From Deltaproteobacteria bacterium (GTDB lineage: Bacteria > Desulfobacterota > Desulfobaccia > Desulfobaccales > 0-14-0-80-60-11), in assembly GCA_016874975.1 (NCBI GenBank), contig VGSQ01000015.1:1-40970 (forward strand): DNA of 40,970 nucleotides, written 5' to 3'. Numbering within the stretch: position 1 is the stretch's first letter; the number at the start of each line of letters is the position of its first letter. The translations under genes and the position numbers were made by a program. Shown here piece after piece: positions 18,072 through 28,022 of this stretch. Under the pieces are notes generated by a model that did not search any database, was not told the origin of the DNA, and saw only the letters and a program-made list of their open reading frames with translations.

Positions 18072-19403
18072 ATGTCCGGGCCGAAGAGAAAGGTATACAT
18101 CCGCACGTTCGGCTGCCAGATGAACGTGGCCGACTCGGAGCTCATGGCGCAGCTCCTGGCGGATGACTACGACCTGACCACATCTCCCGGAGAGGCCGAC
18201 CTGTATCTGGTCAACACCTGCGCCATCCGGCGCAAGTCCGAGGCCAAGGTCCTGAGCCTGCTGGGGGAGCTCCGCAGCCTCAAGCGCCGCCGGCCGGAGC
18301 TCATCATCGGCGTGGGCGGCTGCGTGGCCCAACAGGAGGGGGAGCGCCTCCTGGCCCAGGTGCCCCACCTGGACCTGGTCTTCGGCACCCGGGGGATTTA
18401 CCGGCTGCCCCGGCTGGTAAGCCGGGCCGCCCGGGAGCGCACCGTGGACGTGGACCTGGAGGAGGGCTGCGCGCCCCCGCCCCGCCGGCGGTGGGCCCCC
18501 GGCAAAGCCCAGGCCTTCGTCACCATCATGCAGGGCTGCGACAATTTCTGCAGCTTCTGCGTGGTGCCCTATGTCCGGGGCCGGGAAGTCAGCCGGCCGC
18601 CGGAGCACATCATTGCCGAAGTGGCCGACTTCCTGGCCCAGGGCGGCGCGGAGGTGACCCTCCTGGGGCAGAACGTCAATTCGTACGGCCGCGGGCTGGC
18701 CGAGCCCGTCATCTTTCCGGAGCTGCTGCGGCGCCTGGCGGCGCTGCCCGGCCTCCGGCGGCTGCGCTTCGCCACCTCGCACCCCAAGGACCTGTCGCCG
18801 GAGTTGATCGGCCTGTTCGGGGCGCTGCCGGTGCTGTGCGAGCACCTTCACCTGCCCGTCCAGGCGGGCGCAGACCGGGTGCTGGCGGCCATGAACCGGG
18901 GTTACAGCCGCCAGGATTATCTGGAGAAGGTGGAGCAGCTCCGGGCCGCCTGTCCGGACCTGAGCCTGTCCACCGATCTCATCGTGGGCTTTCCCGGAGA
19001 GACGGAGGCCGATTTTCAGGACACCCTGGACCTGGTGCGCCGGGCCGGCTTCCACCAGGCCTTTTCCTTCAAATATTCCCCCCGGCCCCAGACCCGGGCC
19101 GCCGCCCTGCCGGACCAGGTGCCGGAAGAGATCAAGACCGACCGCCTGGTTCGGTTGAACGAACTGCTGGGAGAGATGCAGCTGGCCGCCCACCACCGCC
19201 TGGTGGGACGGGAAGCCGAAGTCCTGGTGGAGGGGAGGAGCAAGCGCTCCCCCTGGGAGCTTGCCGGCCGGTTGCGCACCAATCAGGTGGTGAACTTTTC
19301 CGGTCCCCCGCATCTGGTGGGCCGCTTTGCCACGGTGCGGCTCACCGCGGCGCACCCCCATTCCCTCAGGGGGGAGCTGGCGTCCGGACCGCCGCCGGCG
19401 TAA
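18072..19403 (+). CDS. miaB: tRNA-2-methylthio-N6-dimethylallyladenosine synthase
   Basis: KRKVYIRTFGCQMNVADSE...VTIMQGCDNFCSFCVVPYVRGREVSRP...GQNVNSYG...GFPGETEADFQDTL. Confidence 0.94.
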   Translation: MSGPKRKVYIRTFGCQMNVADSELMAQLLADDYDLTTSPGEADLYLVNTCAIRRKSEAKVLSLLGELRSLKRRRPELIIGVGGCVAQQEGERLLAQVPHLDLVFGTRGIYRLPRLVSRAARERTVDVDLEEGCAPPPRRRWAPGKAQAFVTIMQGCDNFCSFCVVPYVRGREVSRPPEHIIAEVADFLAQGGAEVTLLGQNVNSYGRGLAEPVIFPELLRRLAALPGLRRLRFATSHPKDLSPELIGLFGALPVLCEHLHLPVQAGADRVLAAMNRGYSRQDYLEKVEQLRAACPDLSLSTDLIVGFPGETEADFQDTLDLVRRAGFHQAFSFKYSPRPQTRAAALPDQVPEEIKTDRLVRLNELLGEMQLAAHHRLVGREAEVLVEGRSKRSPWELAGRLRTNQVVNFSGPPHLVGRFATVRLTAAHPHSLRGELASGPPPA

Positions 19404-19440
19404 TCAGGGGATTGCTTACAGGCACTCCCGAGGAGGCACT

Positions 19441-19938
19441 ATGTGGAGACAGATGGTGGTGTCGGGCCTGACCATCGACCCCTTCACCAACAGCCCCATC
19501 ATGATCCTCAAGGATGTGGAGTCGGATAAGGCGGTCCCCATCTGGATCGGCTTGCTGGAGGCCACCGCCATTGCCAGCGAGCTGGAGAACATCAAGTTTT
19601 CCCGCCCCATGACCCATGATCTGCTCAAGAACATCATGGACACCATGGAAATCCGGATCATCCGGGTGGAGGTCTGCGACCTGCGGGATAACACCTATTT
19701 CGCCCTCATTCACCTCAGCCGGGACGGCGAGGAGATCACCATCGACGCCCGCCCCAGCGACGCCATCGCCCTGGCGCTGCGCAGCAAGGCCCCCATTTTC
19801 GTGGCCGAAGGGGTGATCCAGAAGGCCCGCCGGGTGGACCTCTCGGCTCAGGAGGCCATCGAAGGGGAAGACGCCAAGAAATGGACGGAGATTCTGGAGA
19901 GCCTGGGGCCGGACGACTTCGGGAAGTATAAGATGTAG
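19441..19938 (+). CDS. Bifunctional nuclease (BFN/DUF151) family protein
   Basis: GLTIDPFTNSPIMILKDVESDKAVPIWIGLLEATAIASEL...DARPSDAIALALRSKAPIFVAE. Confidence 0.9.
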   Translation: MWRQMVVSGLTIDPFTNSPIMILKDVESDKAVPIWIGLLEATAIASELENIKFSRPMTHDLLKNIMDTMEIRIIRVEVCDLRDNTYFALIHLSRDGEEITIDARPSDAIALALRSKAPIFVAEGVIQKARRVDLSAQEAIEGEDAKKWTEILESLGPDDFGKYKM

Positions 19939-19953
19939 GTCTGTTTTAACCCC

Positions 19954-20607
19954 ATGATCGACCTGCACACCCACACCCTGAACAGCGACGGCGAGCTCCT
20001 CCCCACGGAGCTGTGGCGGCGCGCCCAGGTGGCGGGCTACCGCTGGCTGGGCATCACCGACCACGTGGACGCCTCCAATTTCGCCGAGGTCTTCGGCCGG
20101 GTGCGCACCGCGGCCCTGAGCCTCAACCGCAGCGGGCCCCCCGTGGTCATTCCCGGCCTGGAGTTCACCCACCTGCCCCCGGACCTCATCGGACCCCTGG
20201 TGCGGCAGGCCCGGGACCTGGGCGCGCCCTTGATCGTCGTCCACGGCGAGACCCTGGCCGAACCCGTGGCGCCGGGCACCAACCGGGCGGCGCTCCTGGC
20301 CGACGTCGACATCCTGGCCCACCCCGGCCTTATCACCATGGAGGAGGCGGCCCTGGCCGCGTCCCGGGGGATTTCCCTGGAACTTTCCGCCCGCAAGGGC
20401 CACTCCCTGGCCAACGGCCACGTGGCCGCCCTGGCCCGCCAGACCGGCGCGCCGCTGGTCCTCAACACCGACTCCCACTCCCCCGGCGACCTCATCAGCC
20501 GGGCCCAGGCCGAGCTCATCGCCCGGGGCGCCGGCCTCTCCGACGCCGAAGTGACCCACCTCTTCGCCCACGCCGAATCCCTGGCCCGCCGTCTGGCGGC
20601 GCGGTGA
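19954..20607 (+). CDS. PHP-domain phosphoesterase, histidinol-phosphatase-like
   Basis: MIDLHTHTLNSDGELLPTEL...WLGITDHVD...VHGETL...LNTDSHSPGDL. Confidence 0.9.
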   Translation: MIDLHTHTLNSDGELLPTELWRRAQVAGYRWLGITDHVDASNFAEVFGRVRTAALSLNRSGPPVVIPGLEFTHLPPDLIGPLVRQARDLGAPLIVVHGETLAEPVAPGTNRAALLADVDILAHPGLITMEEAALAASRGISLELSARKGHSLANGHVAALARQTGAPLVLNTDSHSPGDLISRAQAELIARGAGLSDAEVTHLFAHAESLARRLAAR

Positions 20608-20614
20608 CGGGAAA

Positions 20615-20658
20615 AATTTGGGGGAACCCTGCTTTTTGAGGTGAAGCAAGGTTCCCCC
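20615..20658 (-). terminator. Strong hairpin between convergent genes, T-run on the minus strand
   Basis: Minus strand GGGGGAACCTTGCTT-CACCTCAAA-AAGCAGGGTTCCCCC-AAATTTTT. Confidence 0.75.
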
Positions 20659-20712
20659 AATCAATCTCCTCTAAAAATATCCGCCATGGGCAGGCTGCGC
20701 CCGCGGTCATCT

Positions 20713-23016
20713 TCACAATCGCTTTAAACAGACCACCGGCTCCCGGGCCAACATCTCCCTCAATATGGAGAAATCGGGCAACCCCAGGGCCTCCGCCACC
20801 GCCGCATCAATCCTGGCCCGCACCGGGTCCCGGTCCATTTCCGGGAAGGTGAGCAGGGGCCGGTCTGAAAACTCATCATAAGCCGTGGAGAGAATGTTCG
20901 ATTGATCTTCTGAAAGGCTGGACAGGTCCAGGACCGGTAAACCCGCCAGAACAGGTTTTTTGAATTGGACCCAAGCGCCTCTTGTCTCCTGTCTAATTGC
21001 AAGTAGTAATATTAAATTCAAGGAAGAGTTGAACCAAACAACCAAAGCTTTCTCGTATAATTCTTGGGAAAATTTTTCTTTTAATGTTAAAGGCCACCAA
21101 ACATTTGACAAGACCTGTCTCTTGAGTCTCACGCCCCACAATCTTCTTGTAAAGAGCCATAGCCTCGCTCCCAATAAAATCTTCCCCGCCAACGGCCACA
21201 GGTCTTCCACCCTGCGCAGGGGGCGTCCTTTCTTGGCCCTGTGAAGGGGGGAGAGATAAGCGTTGGGTTCCTGGGCCATGGTGAGGGTGACCTGGTTGTC
21301 CGTTCCCCAGAAGGCCGGGTAGGCGCTCTTCGACCGGCTTAAGCGGAAACCATCATGAATATCCCGCCCGTCCGGGCCTAAAGAGCCGAAGGCGTTGAGC
21401 GGGGCCAGCGGCAGCTCACCCTTGACGCCGAAGCCAGGCAGCCAGAGCCGACCCTGAAGCAAATGATAAGCCGCTCTGATCAGATCGGATTGGGCGAAGG
21501 CGCAAGGGAGCAGCCATAAAGGCCAGTTTTTACATTCTTCCCACTTAAAGGTGAGGATTTCCGCGATCTTTTTCTTCCCAACCAACAACTCCAAGGCGCC
21601 CTGGGCTTCCGGAATGGGTTTCGGGAGAACATTATTTTGCAGACCGAAATATACCGTTAAAGCATCAAAGGCGGTGTCGGGATTCCTCCAAAGATTAATA
21701 CAGGTTAGCAAGTTATTATTCGAAATCTTATTGTTATCATTGACTTCTTCTCTCTTATGGGCCACCAGAAGAATTTCACTCAGGCTGGTGCTTTCGGAAA
21801 AATTCCAACGTTCCGGGTCATGACTGGCGACGATATATTCCACTTCATACTTTTTGCGCAACAAGTCACGCGTCGGCTCCCAGGCCACACCTGAAAGCAA
21901 GGCCTTGGGCAGGACCAGGGCCAGACGACCTCCGCATTTGACATATCGATCCGCCAGAGCCACGAACACCGCAGCCAGGCCAGCGGTAATGTTGGTCTGC
22001 ACCTGGCGATTTTTCACCAGATTTTTCAGCGCGGTTTGCATCTTCCCCCGTTCTTTGTCGGGAAAGGAGCCGAAGAGCAGGTTGCCGATGACGCTCCGGG
22101 TAAAAGGAGGATTCATAACGCAAAGGTCAAGTGGGGGAATATTGACATCCAAGAGCTCTATGTCATTTTTCCCCCCAACTTGTCTGCCTTCCACCCGCGC
22201 CCCGAATAGGTCCCTGATGCGTAAGTCTTTACCTTTTAAAAATTCAAGACTTCCCAGATAGGCTTCTTTCCCACCCATGGGCAGATTGAAGAGGTTCATT
22301 TTCTCGAAGGTGATTTCCGGAGCTCTAAGGGCAAGGGTGGAGGCGGTGAGATGAATGGCGGAGGGCAGCACGTCGTAGCCCAAAATGATTTCTTCCGACA
22401 ACACCCGGTGAATGTCACCAAAGTTCGGTTTCTCCCCTGCTTGGACGGAAGCATTTACATAATTGCTGGTCACGGCGTCTGCGGCGGCCATCAGCAGGGT
22501 GCCGGTGCCGCAGGCCAGGTCCGCGATGCGAAAGTTCATTAAATCGTTGAAGTCGTGCCAGCGCCGAGCAAAAGCGTCATCACCCAAGGCGAGTTTTAGG
22601 AGGAGGACGGCGGATGGAACCCGGGTGTAATAGGTGGCCAGATATTTTTTGTCCGCCAATAGCTTGTGATAAACGCGGCCCATGAGGTCATGGCGCAGGG
22701 CCGCCCGGAGGCCGACAATGCGCTGGGCTGCGTCGCCCAGCAAGCGGAGCTGTTCGACAACATTCCCATGGGAGGGTAGGCGCTGCAAAAGCTCCCGGGC
22801 CAGATGAAAAATCGGGTAGTAATTGATCTCCAGGATGGCCTTCCATTGGCTGCTAAAGGTCCCAATGATGTTTTCTGAATCTCTAGCCTGTTGAAGATTT
22901 GCCACTCGAGGATCATAATTCGCCAGGATTTCCTGGAAAATCATGGCATTGACTATAACCAGGTTGCTGATCCGACAAACGGCTTCGGCTTCCTGGGAGC
23001 TGAGCCGGTTGCTCAT
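20713..23016 (-). CDS. N6-adenine DNA methyltransferase (restriction-modification-like)
   Basis: 767 aa; SAM motif FRIADLACGTGTLL; catalytic LCVMNPPFTRS; long C-terminal region possibly containing target recognition. Confidence 0.88.
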   Translation of the reverse strand: MSNRLSSQEAEAVCRISNLVIVNAMIFQEILANYDPRVANLQQARDSENIIGTFSSQWKAILEINYYPIFHLARELLQRLPSHGNVVEQLRLLGDAAQRIVGLRAALRHDLMGRVYHKLLADKKYLATYYTRVPSAVLLLKLALGDDAFARRWHDFNDLMNFRIADLACGTGTLLMAAADAVTSNYVNASVQAGEKPNFGDIHRVLSEEIILGYDVLPSAIHLTASTLALRAPEITFEKMNLFNLPMGGKEAYLGSLEFLKGKDLRIRDLFGARVEGRQVGGKNDIELLDVNIPPLDLCVMNPPFTRSVIGNLLFGSFPDKERGKMQTALKNLVKNRQVQTNITAGLAAVFVALADRYVKCGGRLALVLPKALLSGVAWEPTRDLLRKKYEVEYIVASHDPERWNFSESTSLSEILLVAHKREEVNDNNKISNNNLLTCINLWRNPDTAFDALTVYFGLQNNVLPKPIPEAQGALELLVGKKKIAEILTFKWEECKNWPLWLLPCAFAQSDLIRAAYHLLQGRLWLPGFGVKGELPLAPLNAFGSLGPDGRDIHDGFRLSRSKSAYPAFWGTDNQVTLTMAQEPNAYLSPLHRAKKGRPLRRVEDLWPLAGKILLGARLWLFTRRLWGVRLKRQVLSNVWWPLTLKEKFSQELYEKALVVWFNSSLNLILLLAIRQETRGAWVQFKKPVLAGLPVLDLSSLSEDQSNILSTAYDEFSDRPLLTFPEMDRDPVRARIDAAVAEALGLPDFSILREMLAREPVVCLKRL

Positions 23017-23615
23017 TCTTCTTCCTCTTCGGTCGGAGACTTTTTCTTTCTGGGCAGAGTGCGGATTCCTAAAATTCTGGCGGCTTCTTCTGGGAAACCA
23101 GTGATGGCCGCAAAAACCGGGGCACCCTTTTCCACCGCGTCGTCCAAAATGGCGGCGGCTCGCGCCACCACATCCTCCCGGACTAATTTGTCGAAGGTAT
23201 TGTTTAAAATGTTGGGAATCTGGGTTAACTCCGTCGGGGAATAGCCGGTCTCCTCCGATTCATCAACTATAGCCACCTTTAACTGGCTTTCCGCCATTTC
23301 CCTTTGCAACTGATCAAAGCTATCCAGTTTCCGCAGGGAGGCGGGATAAACCACGGCCATGCTGATATGGGCCAGGCCCTCTTCCACCCTTTTCCGGGCC
23401 GAATCCAAGGCGCGGTCCTCGGCTCCGGGGGTGTCCGCTACCTCGCCTTCGATGACCAAGCGCAGGCCCAGAAACGACACCAGGATGTCAGGCATGCGCC
23501 GTTTCTGACCCGGCCTGGCCTTGAGAATGACCTCCGGTGCCGAGACTACCCCGTGCTTTGCCAGCAATTGCGCCAGGGCGACATTCAGCACTTCCTGCCT
23601 GAAACCTTTTTCCAT
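23013..23615 (-). CDS. Putative PD-(D/E)XK-like nuclease subunit, coupled to the methylase
   Basis: 200 aa; MPDILVSFLGLRLVIEGEVAD fits PD-Xn-E-x-E. ATGA overlap with the methylase start (23013-23016). Confidence 0.6.
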   Translation of the reverse strand: MEKGFRQEVLNVALAQLLAKHGVVSAPEVILKARPGQKRRMPDILVSFLGLRLVIEGEVADTPGAEDRALDSARKRVEEGLAHISMAVVYPASLRKLDSFDQLQREMAESQLKVAIVDESEETGYSPTELTQIPNILNNTFDKLVREDVVARAAAILDDAVEKGAPVFAAITGFPEEAARILGIRTLPRKKKSPTEEEEE

Positions 23616-23653
23616 GTTCCGGGCTCCAGCTTCTATGAAAAATCATCCGATTC

Positions 23654-24487
23654 TTGTATGATTGCGGAAATGGGCCAATTAGTCAAGAAAAGCTTATTTG
23701 CTTGATTTTATTAATTATCTTGTCTCACGAGGGTTTAGTTGGGGAACTGCCCTTGATAAAGCGCCTCGCCCTCTTTGCCCAGGAAATCTTCGAATTCTTC
23801 CTGCCCCGGCTCTGCTTATTTTGCAGCGAGCCGGCGCCGGTGGCGGCGGCGAACGCCATCTGTCCGGGGTGTGAGGCCCAGGTGCAGCCCGTCGTCAGTC
23901 CCCTGTGCCCCTGCTGCGGGCGGGTGTTCGGCTCCCGGGAGGGGGCCGACCATCTCTGCGGGCCCTGTCAGACCGAGCCGCCGCCCTTTGACCGGGCCCT
24001 GGCCGCGGTGATTTACGAGGAGGAGGGCCCCACCGGGCTGGCCATCAAGCGCCTGAAATACGGACGCCGTTTTGAATATCTGCCGCTGCTCCGGGCCTGG
24101 CTGGGGGCCCCCGCCTGCCGGGAGCTGGCCGCGGCCGCGGACCTGGTGGCGCCGGTGCCCCTGCACCCCCGGCGCCTGCGGGAGCGGGGCTTCAACCAGG
24201 CCGTGCTGCTGGCCCGGAGCTTTCCCGAAGCCCCCTTCAGCCGGGACGCCCTGACCCGGCTGCGCCCCACCCGCCCCCAAACCGGGCTCAGCCCCCCGGA
24301 GCGGCGGGACAACGTCAAGGGGGCCTTCGCCGTGACCCGGCCCGCCCTGGTGGACGGCAGACACGTCTGCCTGGTGGACGACGTCTACACCACCGGGGCC
24401 ACCGTGCGGGAATGCGCCCGGGCCCTTAAGAAGGCCGGGGCCAGCGCCGTCACCGTGCTCACCGTGGCCCGGGTGCGGTATGATTAG
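23654..24487 (+). CDS. comF: ComF family protein (start uncertain)
   Basis: CLFCSEPAP...CPGC...CPCCGRVF...CGPC Zn-ribbon; GFNQAVLLA; PRPP motif HVCLVDDVYTTGATV. Confidence 0.9.
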   Translation: MYDCGNGPISQEKLICLILLIILSHEGLVGELPLIKRLALFAQEIFEFFLPRLCLFCSEPAPVAAANAICPGCEAQVQPVVSPLCPCCGRVFGSREGADHLCGPCQTEPPPFDRALAAVIYEEEGPTGLAIKRLKYGRRFEYLPLLRAWLGAPACRELAAAADLVAPVPLHPRRLRERGFNQAVLLARSFPEAPFSRDALTRLRPTRPQTGLSPPERRDNVKGAFAVTRPALVDGRHVCLVDDVYTTGATVRECARALKKAGASAVTVLTVARVRYD

Positions 24488-24540
24488 GTGTCAGGTGTCA
24501 GGTGTCAGGTTTTGGGTTCTGGGTTTTGGGTTTTGGGATT
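24486..24540 (+). repeat. 7-bp tandem repeats starting in the comF stop codon; includes a canonical G-quadruplex motif
   Basis: TAGGTGTCAGGTGTCAGGTGTCAGGTTTTGGGTTCTGGGTTTTGGGTTTTGGG. Confidence 0.9.
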
Positions 24541-24667
24541 GCGGTTCTTTCCTGAGCTCCGGTTTTTGGCCGTCAAGTCTTGAGGAAGGTGGGAAATTTT
24601 CCCCTGGAGGGAATTTTTTGCGCGTTGTGAGGTGGCAGATGATTAACCGACCTGACCCAGGGCACGG

Positions 24668-25165
24668 ATGACGCTCTCTTCCGCAGACAAAGTGCTGGAT
24701 CGGCCGGCCGCGGCCCGGTGGGTGCGGGGCATGCAGGCCCTGGGGTTCCGGGTGGTGTTCACCAACGGCTGCTTCGACCTGCTTCATCTGGGCCACGTGC
24801 AATACCTGGAGGCGGCCCGGGCCCTGGGGGACGCCCTCATCGTGGCGGTGAACACCGACGACTCGGTGAGGCGTCTCAACAAGGCCGGCGACCGCCCCGT
24901 CAACCCCGAAGCCCACCGGGCCCGGGTGCTGGCCGCCCTGGGGTGCGTGGACCGGGTGGTGCTCTTCCCCGAGGACACGCCCGGGGAAATCATCCTGGAG
25001 CTGCAACCCGACGTGCTGGTCAAGGGCGGGGACTACCGCCTGGAGGACATCGTCGGCCGGGAGGAGGTCCTGGCCCGGGGCGGCCGGGTGGAGGTGATCC
25101 CTTTCGTGCCGGGCCATTCCACCACCGCCCTGCTGCGACGCATTCGCCGGCCTCCCTCCCGGTGA
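24668..25165 (+). CDS. rfaE2: D-glycero-beta-D-manno-heptose 1-phosphate adenylyltransferase
   Basis: [27 protein letters not shown]...[12 protein letters not shown]...[17 protein letters not shown]...VKGGDY. Confidence 0.9.
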   Translation: MTLSSADKVLDRPAAARWVRGMQALGFRVVFTNGCFDLLHLGHVQYLEAARALGDALIVAVNTDDSVRRLNKAGDRPVNPEAHRARVLAALGCVDRVVLFPEDTPGEIILELQPDVLVKGGDYRLEDIVGREEVLARGGRVEVIPFVPGHSTTALLRRIRRPPSR

Positions 25166-25428
25166 GCCGGGAGGCCGGGGGACGGAGAGCCCTGCTGTCA
25201 CCCCCGAACCCCCGCCCCCAACCCTTATGGATTCAGTCTTCGCCAAAGAGGGATAAACAGGCCGGCTCATCCCACTTATTGAGGAGACCGGCCTTCTTCA
25301 TGGGGAAAAATTCTCACCGATAAAAACCTGCTGCTGAAAAAAGTATTGTCAAAAGCAAGGGTTGTGTTAAGATACGCCAATTTCGTCCTGATGGCGAACT
25401 TAACTCATTTCTGGGGGAGAAGTGGGGG

Positions 25429-26730
25429 ATGAAACCGACCAGGTTTGGCAGTGGAGTGGTGCGTGCATGGTGTGTGGCGGCGTTTCTGGTGTTTATGTTG
25501 CCCGGGGGAGCGTTAGGTGCGGGGTTTGCCTTGTTCCAGCAAGGCACTGCGGCCATGGGCCAGGCGAATGCCTTTGTGGCCGAGGCCAGCGACCCTTCGG
25601 CGATTTTTTACAATCCCGCCGGGCTTACCCAGATCAAGCGTCCCACCTTTTACAAGTCCCTGATTTTCCTGTATCCCACCCGTAAATACGAGGGTGGCGC
25701 CTTCGGGCGGCCTGCCGAGACCAATCACCGTTATTACCACACCGGCGCCGTCTATGGGGTCTATCCCTTCAACGACAATGTGGTCCTGGGGGTGGGGCTG
25801 TTCAATCCTTTCGGCCTGGGTTCGGCCTGGCCGCCCACCTGGGCCGGCCGCTACCTCACCACCTATTCCCAGCTCAGAACCTACAACCTGAACCCCACGC
25901 TGGCCATTAAGCTCCTGGACAACCTGTCCCTGGGGCTGGGGGCCAACTTCATGTGGTCCAACGTCACCCTGAAGCGCAAGCTGCCGGTGGCCATCCCCGG
26001 GGTGGGGGTCCTGCCGGACGGCGAAATGACCCTCAAAGGGTTCGGCACCGGGGCCGGCGTCAACGTGGGGGTGCTGTACGAACCCCTCCAAGGCGTCAGG
26101 CTGGGCTTCCACTTCCGCAGCGAAACCTACGTGGGCCATCAGGGCCAGCTCGATATCGCCCTGCCGGTGAGAGCGCCGTTGCGGGCGAATACCCAGATTG
26201 ACGGCAGCGCCGGCCTGACCTATCCGGCCAATATCACCTTCGGCGTCTCGGTGAACCGCTTTAAGCCCTGGACCTTCAACGTGGACGCCACCTGGACGGG
26301 CTGGTCGTCCTATGACAAACTCCAGATCAACCTGAGCAACTTCGTCCTGGTGGGGGGACAGCCCACCACCGTGCTGACGCAGCCCAAAAACTGGCATGAC
26401 GCCTGGGCCCTGCGTTTCGGCGTGGCTTACGACGTCAATGAGAAGATGAAGCTGCGGGCGGGCTATCTGTTCGACATGACGCCGGTGCCCGACGGGACCC
26501 TGGACCCCCAGGTGCCGGACTCCAACCGCCATGTTTTTTCCATCGGCAGCGACTACAAGATCTGGAAGCTGAACCTGGGTTTGGCCTACTCCTTCATTTA
26601 CAATGAACCCAGAACCAAAAACAACCTGCTAGGCACCAACGGCGTGCCCGTGCCGGTGCAATTCCAGGCCAACGGCACCTACAAGAGCAACAACCACTCA
26701 CTGGGGTTTAGTATAGCCCATACGTTCTAG
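25429..26730 (+). CDS. OmpP1/FadL/TodX family outer membrane transport protein
   Basis: Signal peptide, then GAGFALFQQGTAAMGQANAFVAEASDPSAIFYNPAGLTQI...; ends in an aromatic residue (HTF). Confidence 0.92.
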   Translation: MKPTRFGSGVVRAWCVAAFLVFMLPGGALGAGFALFQQGTAAMGQANAFVAEASDPSAIFYNPAGLTQIKRPTFYKSLIFLYPTRKYEGGAFGRPAETNHRYYHTGAVYGVYPFNDNVVLGVGLFNPFGLGSAWPPTWAGRYLTTYSQLRTYNLNPTLAIKLLDNLSLGLGANFMWSNVTLKRKLPVAIPGVGVLPDGEMTLKGFGTGAGVNVGVLYEPLQGVRLGFHFRSETYVGHQGQLDIALPVRAPLRANTQIDGSAGLTYPANITFGVSVNRFKPWTFNVDATWTGWSSYDKLQINLSNFVLVGGQPTTVLTQPKNWHDAWALRFGVAYDVNEKMKLRAGYLFDMTPVPDGTLDPQVPDSNRHVFSIGSDYKIWKLNLGLAYSFIYNEPRTKNNLLGTNGVPVPVQFQANGTYKSNNHSLGFSIAHTF

Positions 26731-26811
26731 CGGTCACACCTGGGCCGGCGGCCCCGCCTTCCCCGGCCCATAAACAAGCGATACGGGATTGGGGGAGGGG
26801 GTGTGGGGGAA

Positions 26812-26839
26812 GGGGCAAGGGTTGATAACCCTTGGCCCC
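26812..26839. terminator. Intergenic hairpin between convergent genes
   Basis: GGGGCAAGGGTT-GAT-AACCCTTGGCCCC, one bulge; no clear T-run. Confidence 0.5.
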
Positions 26840-26888
26840 CTCACCCACCGCTAGCTTCCCTGACAGGCGCAGGTCGGCCCTGCCGCCG

Positions 26889-28022
26889 TCAGGTGACCAC
26901 GGTTCGGAAGGAAGCCAGGTCGTGGAGCAGGCGTTCCTGGGCGGCGACGCCTAAACCGGGGCCGGGGAGGGGTGGCCCCGCCCCTCCCCGGTCAAAAACC
27001 ACGGGGTGGTCCGTAACGTCCTGGGCGAGGAGATAGGGGGCGAAGGAGCCCTCGGCGTAGGCCAGGTCGGGGCCGGCCAGGGCGAAATGGCGGCCGGCGG
27101 CGGCCAGGAGGCTGGATTCCCCCACGTGGCAGCCCAATTGGCAGCCCAGGCCGGCGGCCTGGGCCAGACGGCTCAGACGCAGGGTGGGCAGGAAGCCGCC
27201 GTGTTTGGAGAGGCGCAGATTGAAGATGCGGCAGGCCCCGGCCGCAATCAGCTCCCGGGCGTCCGCTTCCGTCACCAGGGATTCATCGGCGATTACAGGG
27301 AGGGGAACAGCGGCGCTGACCGCGGCCATCCCGTCCACATCCTTTCCGGGCACCGGTTGTTCCACCGCGCTCAAACGGTAAGGGATCATTTCCCGCAGGC
27401 GGGCCACCGCCTCGGCGGCCGTCCAGGCGCCGTTGGCGTCGACGCGCAGGTCCACCTCCTCTCCCAGTTCCCGGCGGATGGCGGCCAGCATGGCCGGATC
27501 GTCGTCGCCCCCCACCTTGACCTTGACGAAGCGCAGGGCCTTTTCCTTGACCATGGCCAGATAACGGCTCATGCGGTCTGCCGAGGCAAGGGGCAGGACG
27601 GCGCTGTAAATCACGGCCGGTCGCCGCCGGGGGCCCAAAAGGCTTCCCAGGGGCAGGTTCTCCAGACGGGCGGCGGCGTCCAACAGGGCGATCTCCAGGG
27701 CGCAACAGGCCGCCGGTGAGGCCTCCCGGTCCACGGCGGGGAGGAGGGTCTCCAGGGCCGGCAACAGGCGGGGGGGAGAAGGGAGGGAAGTCCCCAGGAC
27801 GCGGGGGGCCAGTCTGTCGGTGAGGGCCTCCAGGCTCTCCGCCATGGTCTCCCCGGTGACGAAGACCCGGGGGATGCCCTCACCGTATCCCACTACGCCT
27901 TCGGTGGTGGTGACGCCGACGACGAGATTTTCGGAACCTCCGTGGGTGGCCAGACTATGCTTGAACTGGTATCGAAACGCCAATTTCAGGCGCCAGATAG
28001 CCACTTTCCTGATGCGCATCAT
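26889..28022 (-). CDS. Enolase-superfamily (muconate-cycloisomerase/dipeptide-epimerase-like) enzyme
   Basis: FVKVKVGGDDD...LRVDANGAWT...AVEQPVPGKD...VIADESLVT...NLRLSKHGG. Confidence 0.87.
   Translation of the reverse strand: MMRIRKVAIWRLKLAFRYQFKHSLATHGGSENLVVGVTTTEGVVGYGEGIPRVFVTGETMAESLEALTDRLAPRVLGTSLPSPPRLLPALETLLPAVDREASPAACCALEIALLDAAARLENLPLGSLLGPRRRPAVIYSAVLPLASADRMSRYLAMVKEKALRFVKVKVGGDDDPAMLAAIRRELGEEVDLRVDANGAWTAAEAVARLREMIPYRLSAVEQPVPGKDVDGMAAVSAAVPLPVIADESLVTEADARELIAAGACRIFNLRLSKHGGFLPTLRLSRLAQAAGLGCQLGCHVGESSLLAAAGRHFALAGPDLAYAEGSFAPYLLAQDVTDHPVVFDRGGAGPPLPGPGLGVAAQERLLHDLASFRTVVT

Noticed and set aside
17976-19361. 461-aa minus-strand ORF
   Set aside because: Antisense to clear miaB; low-complexity H/G/Q/P-rich shadow ORF of GC-rich coding sequence
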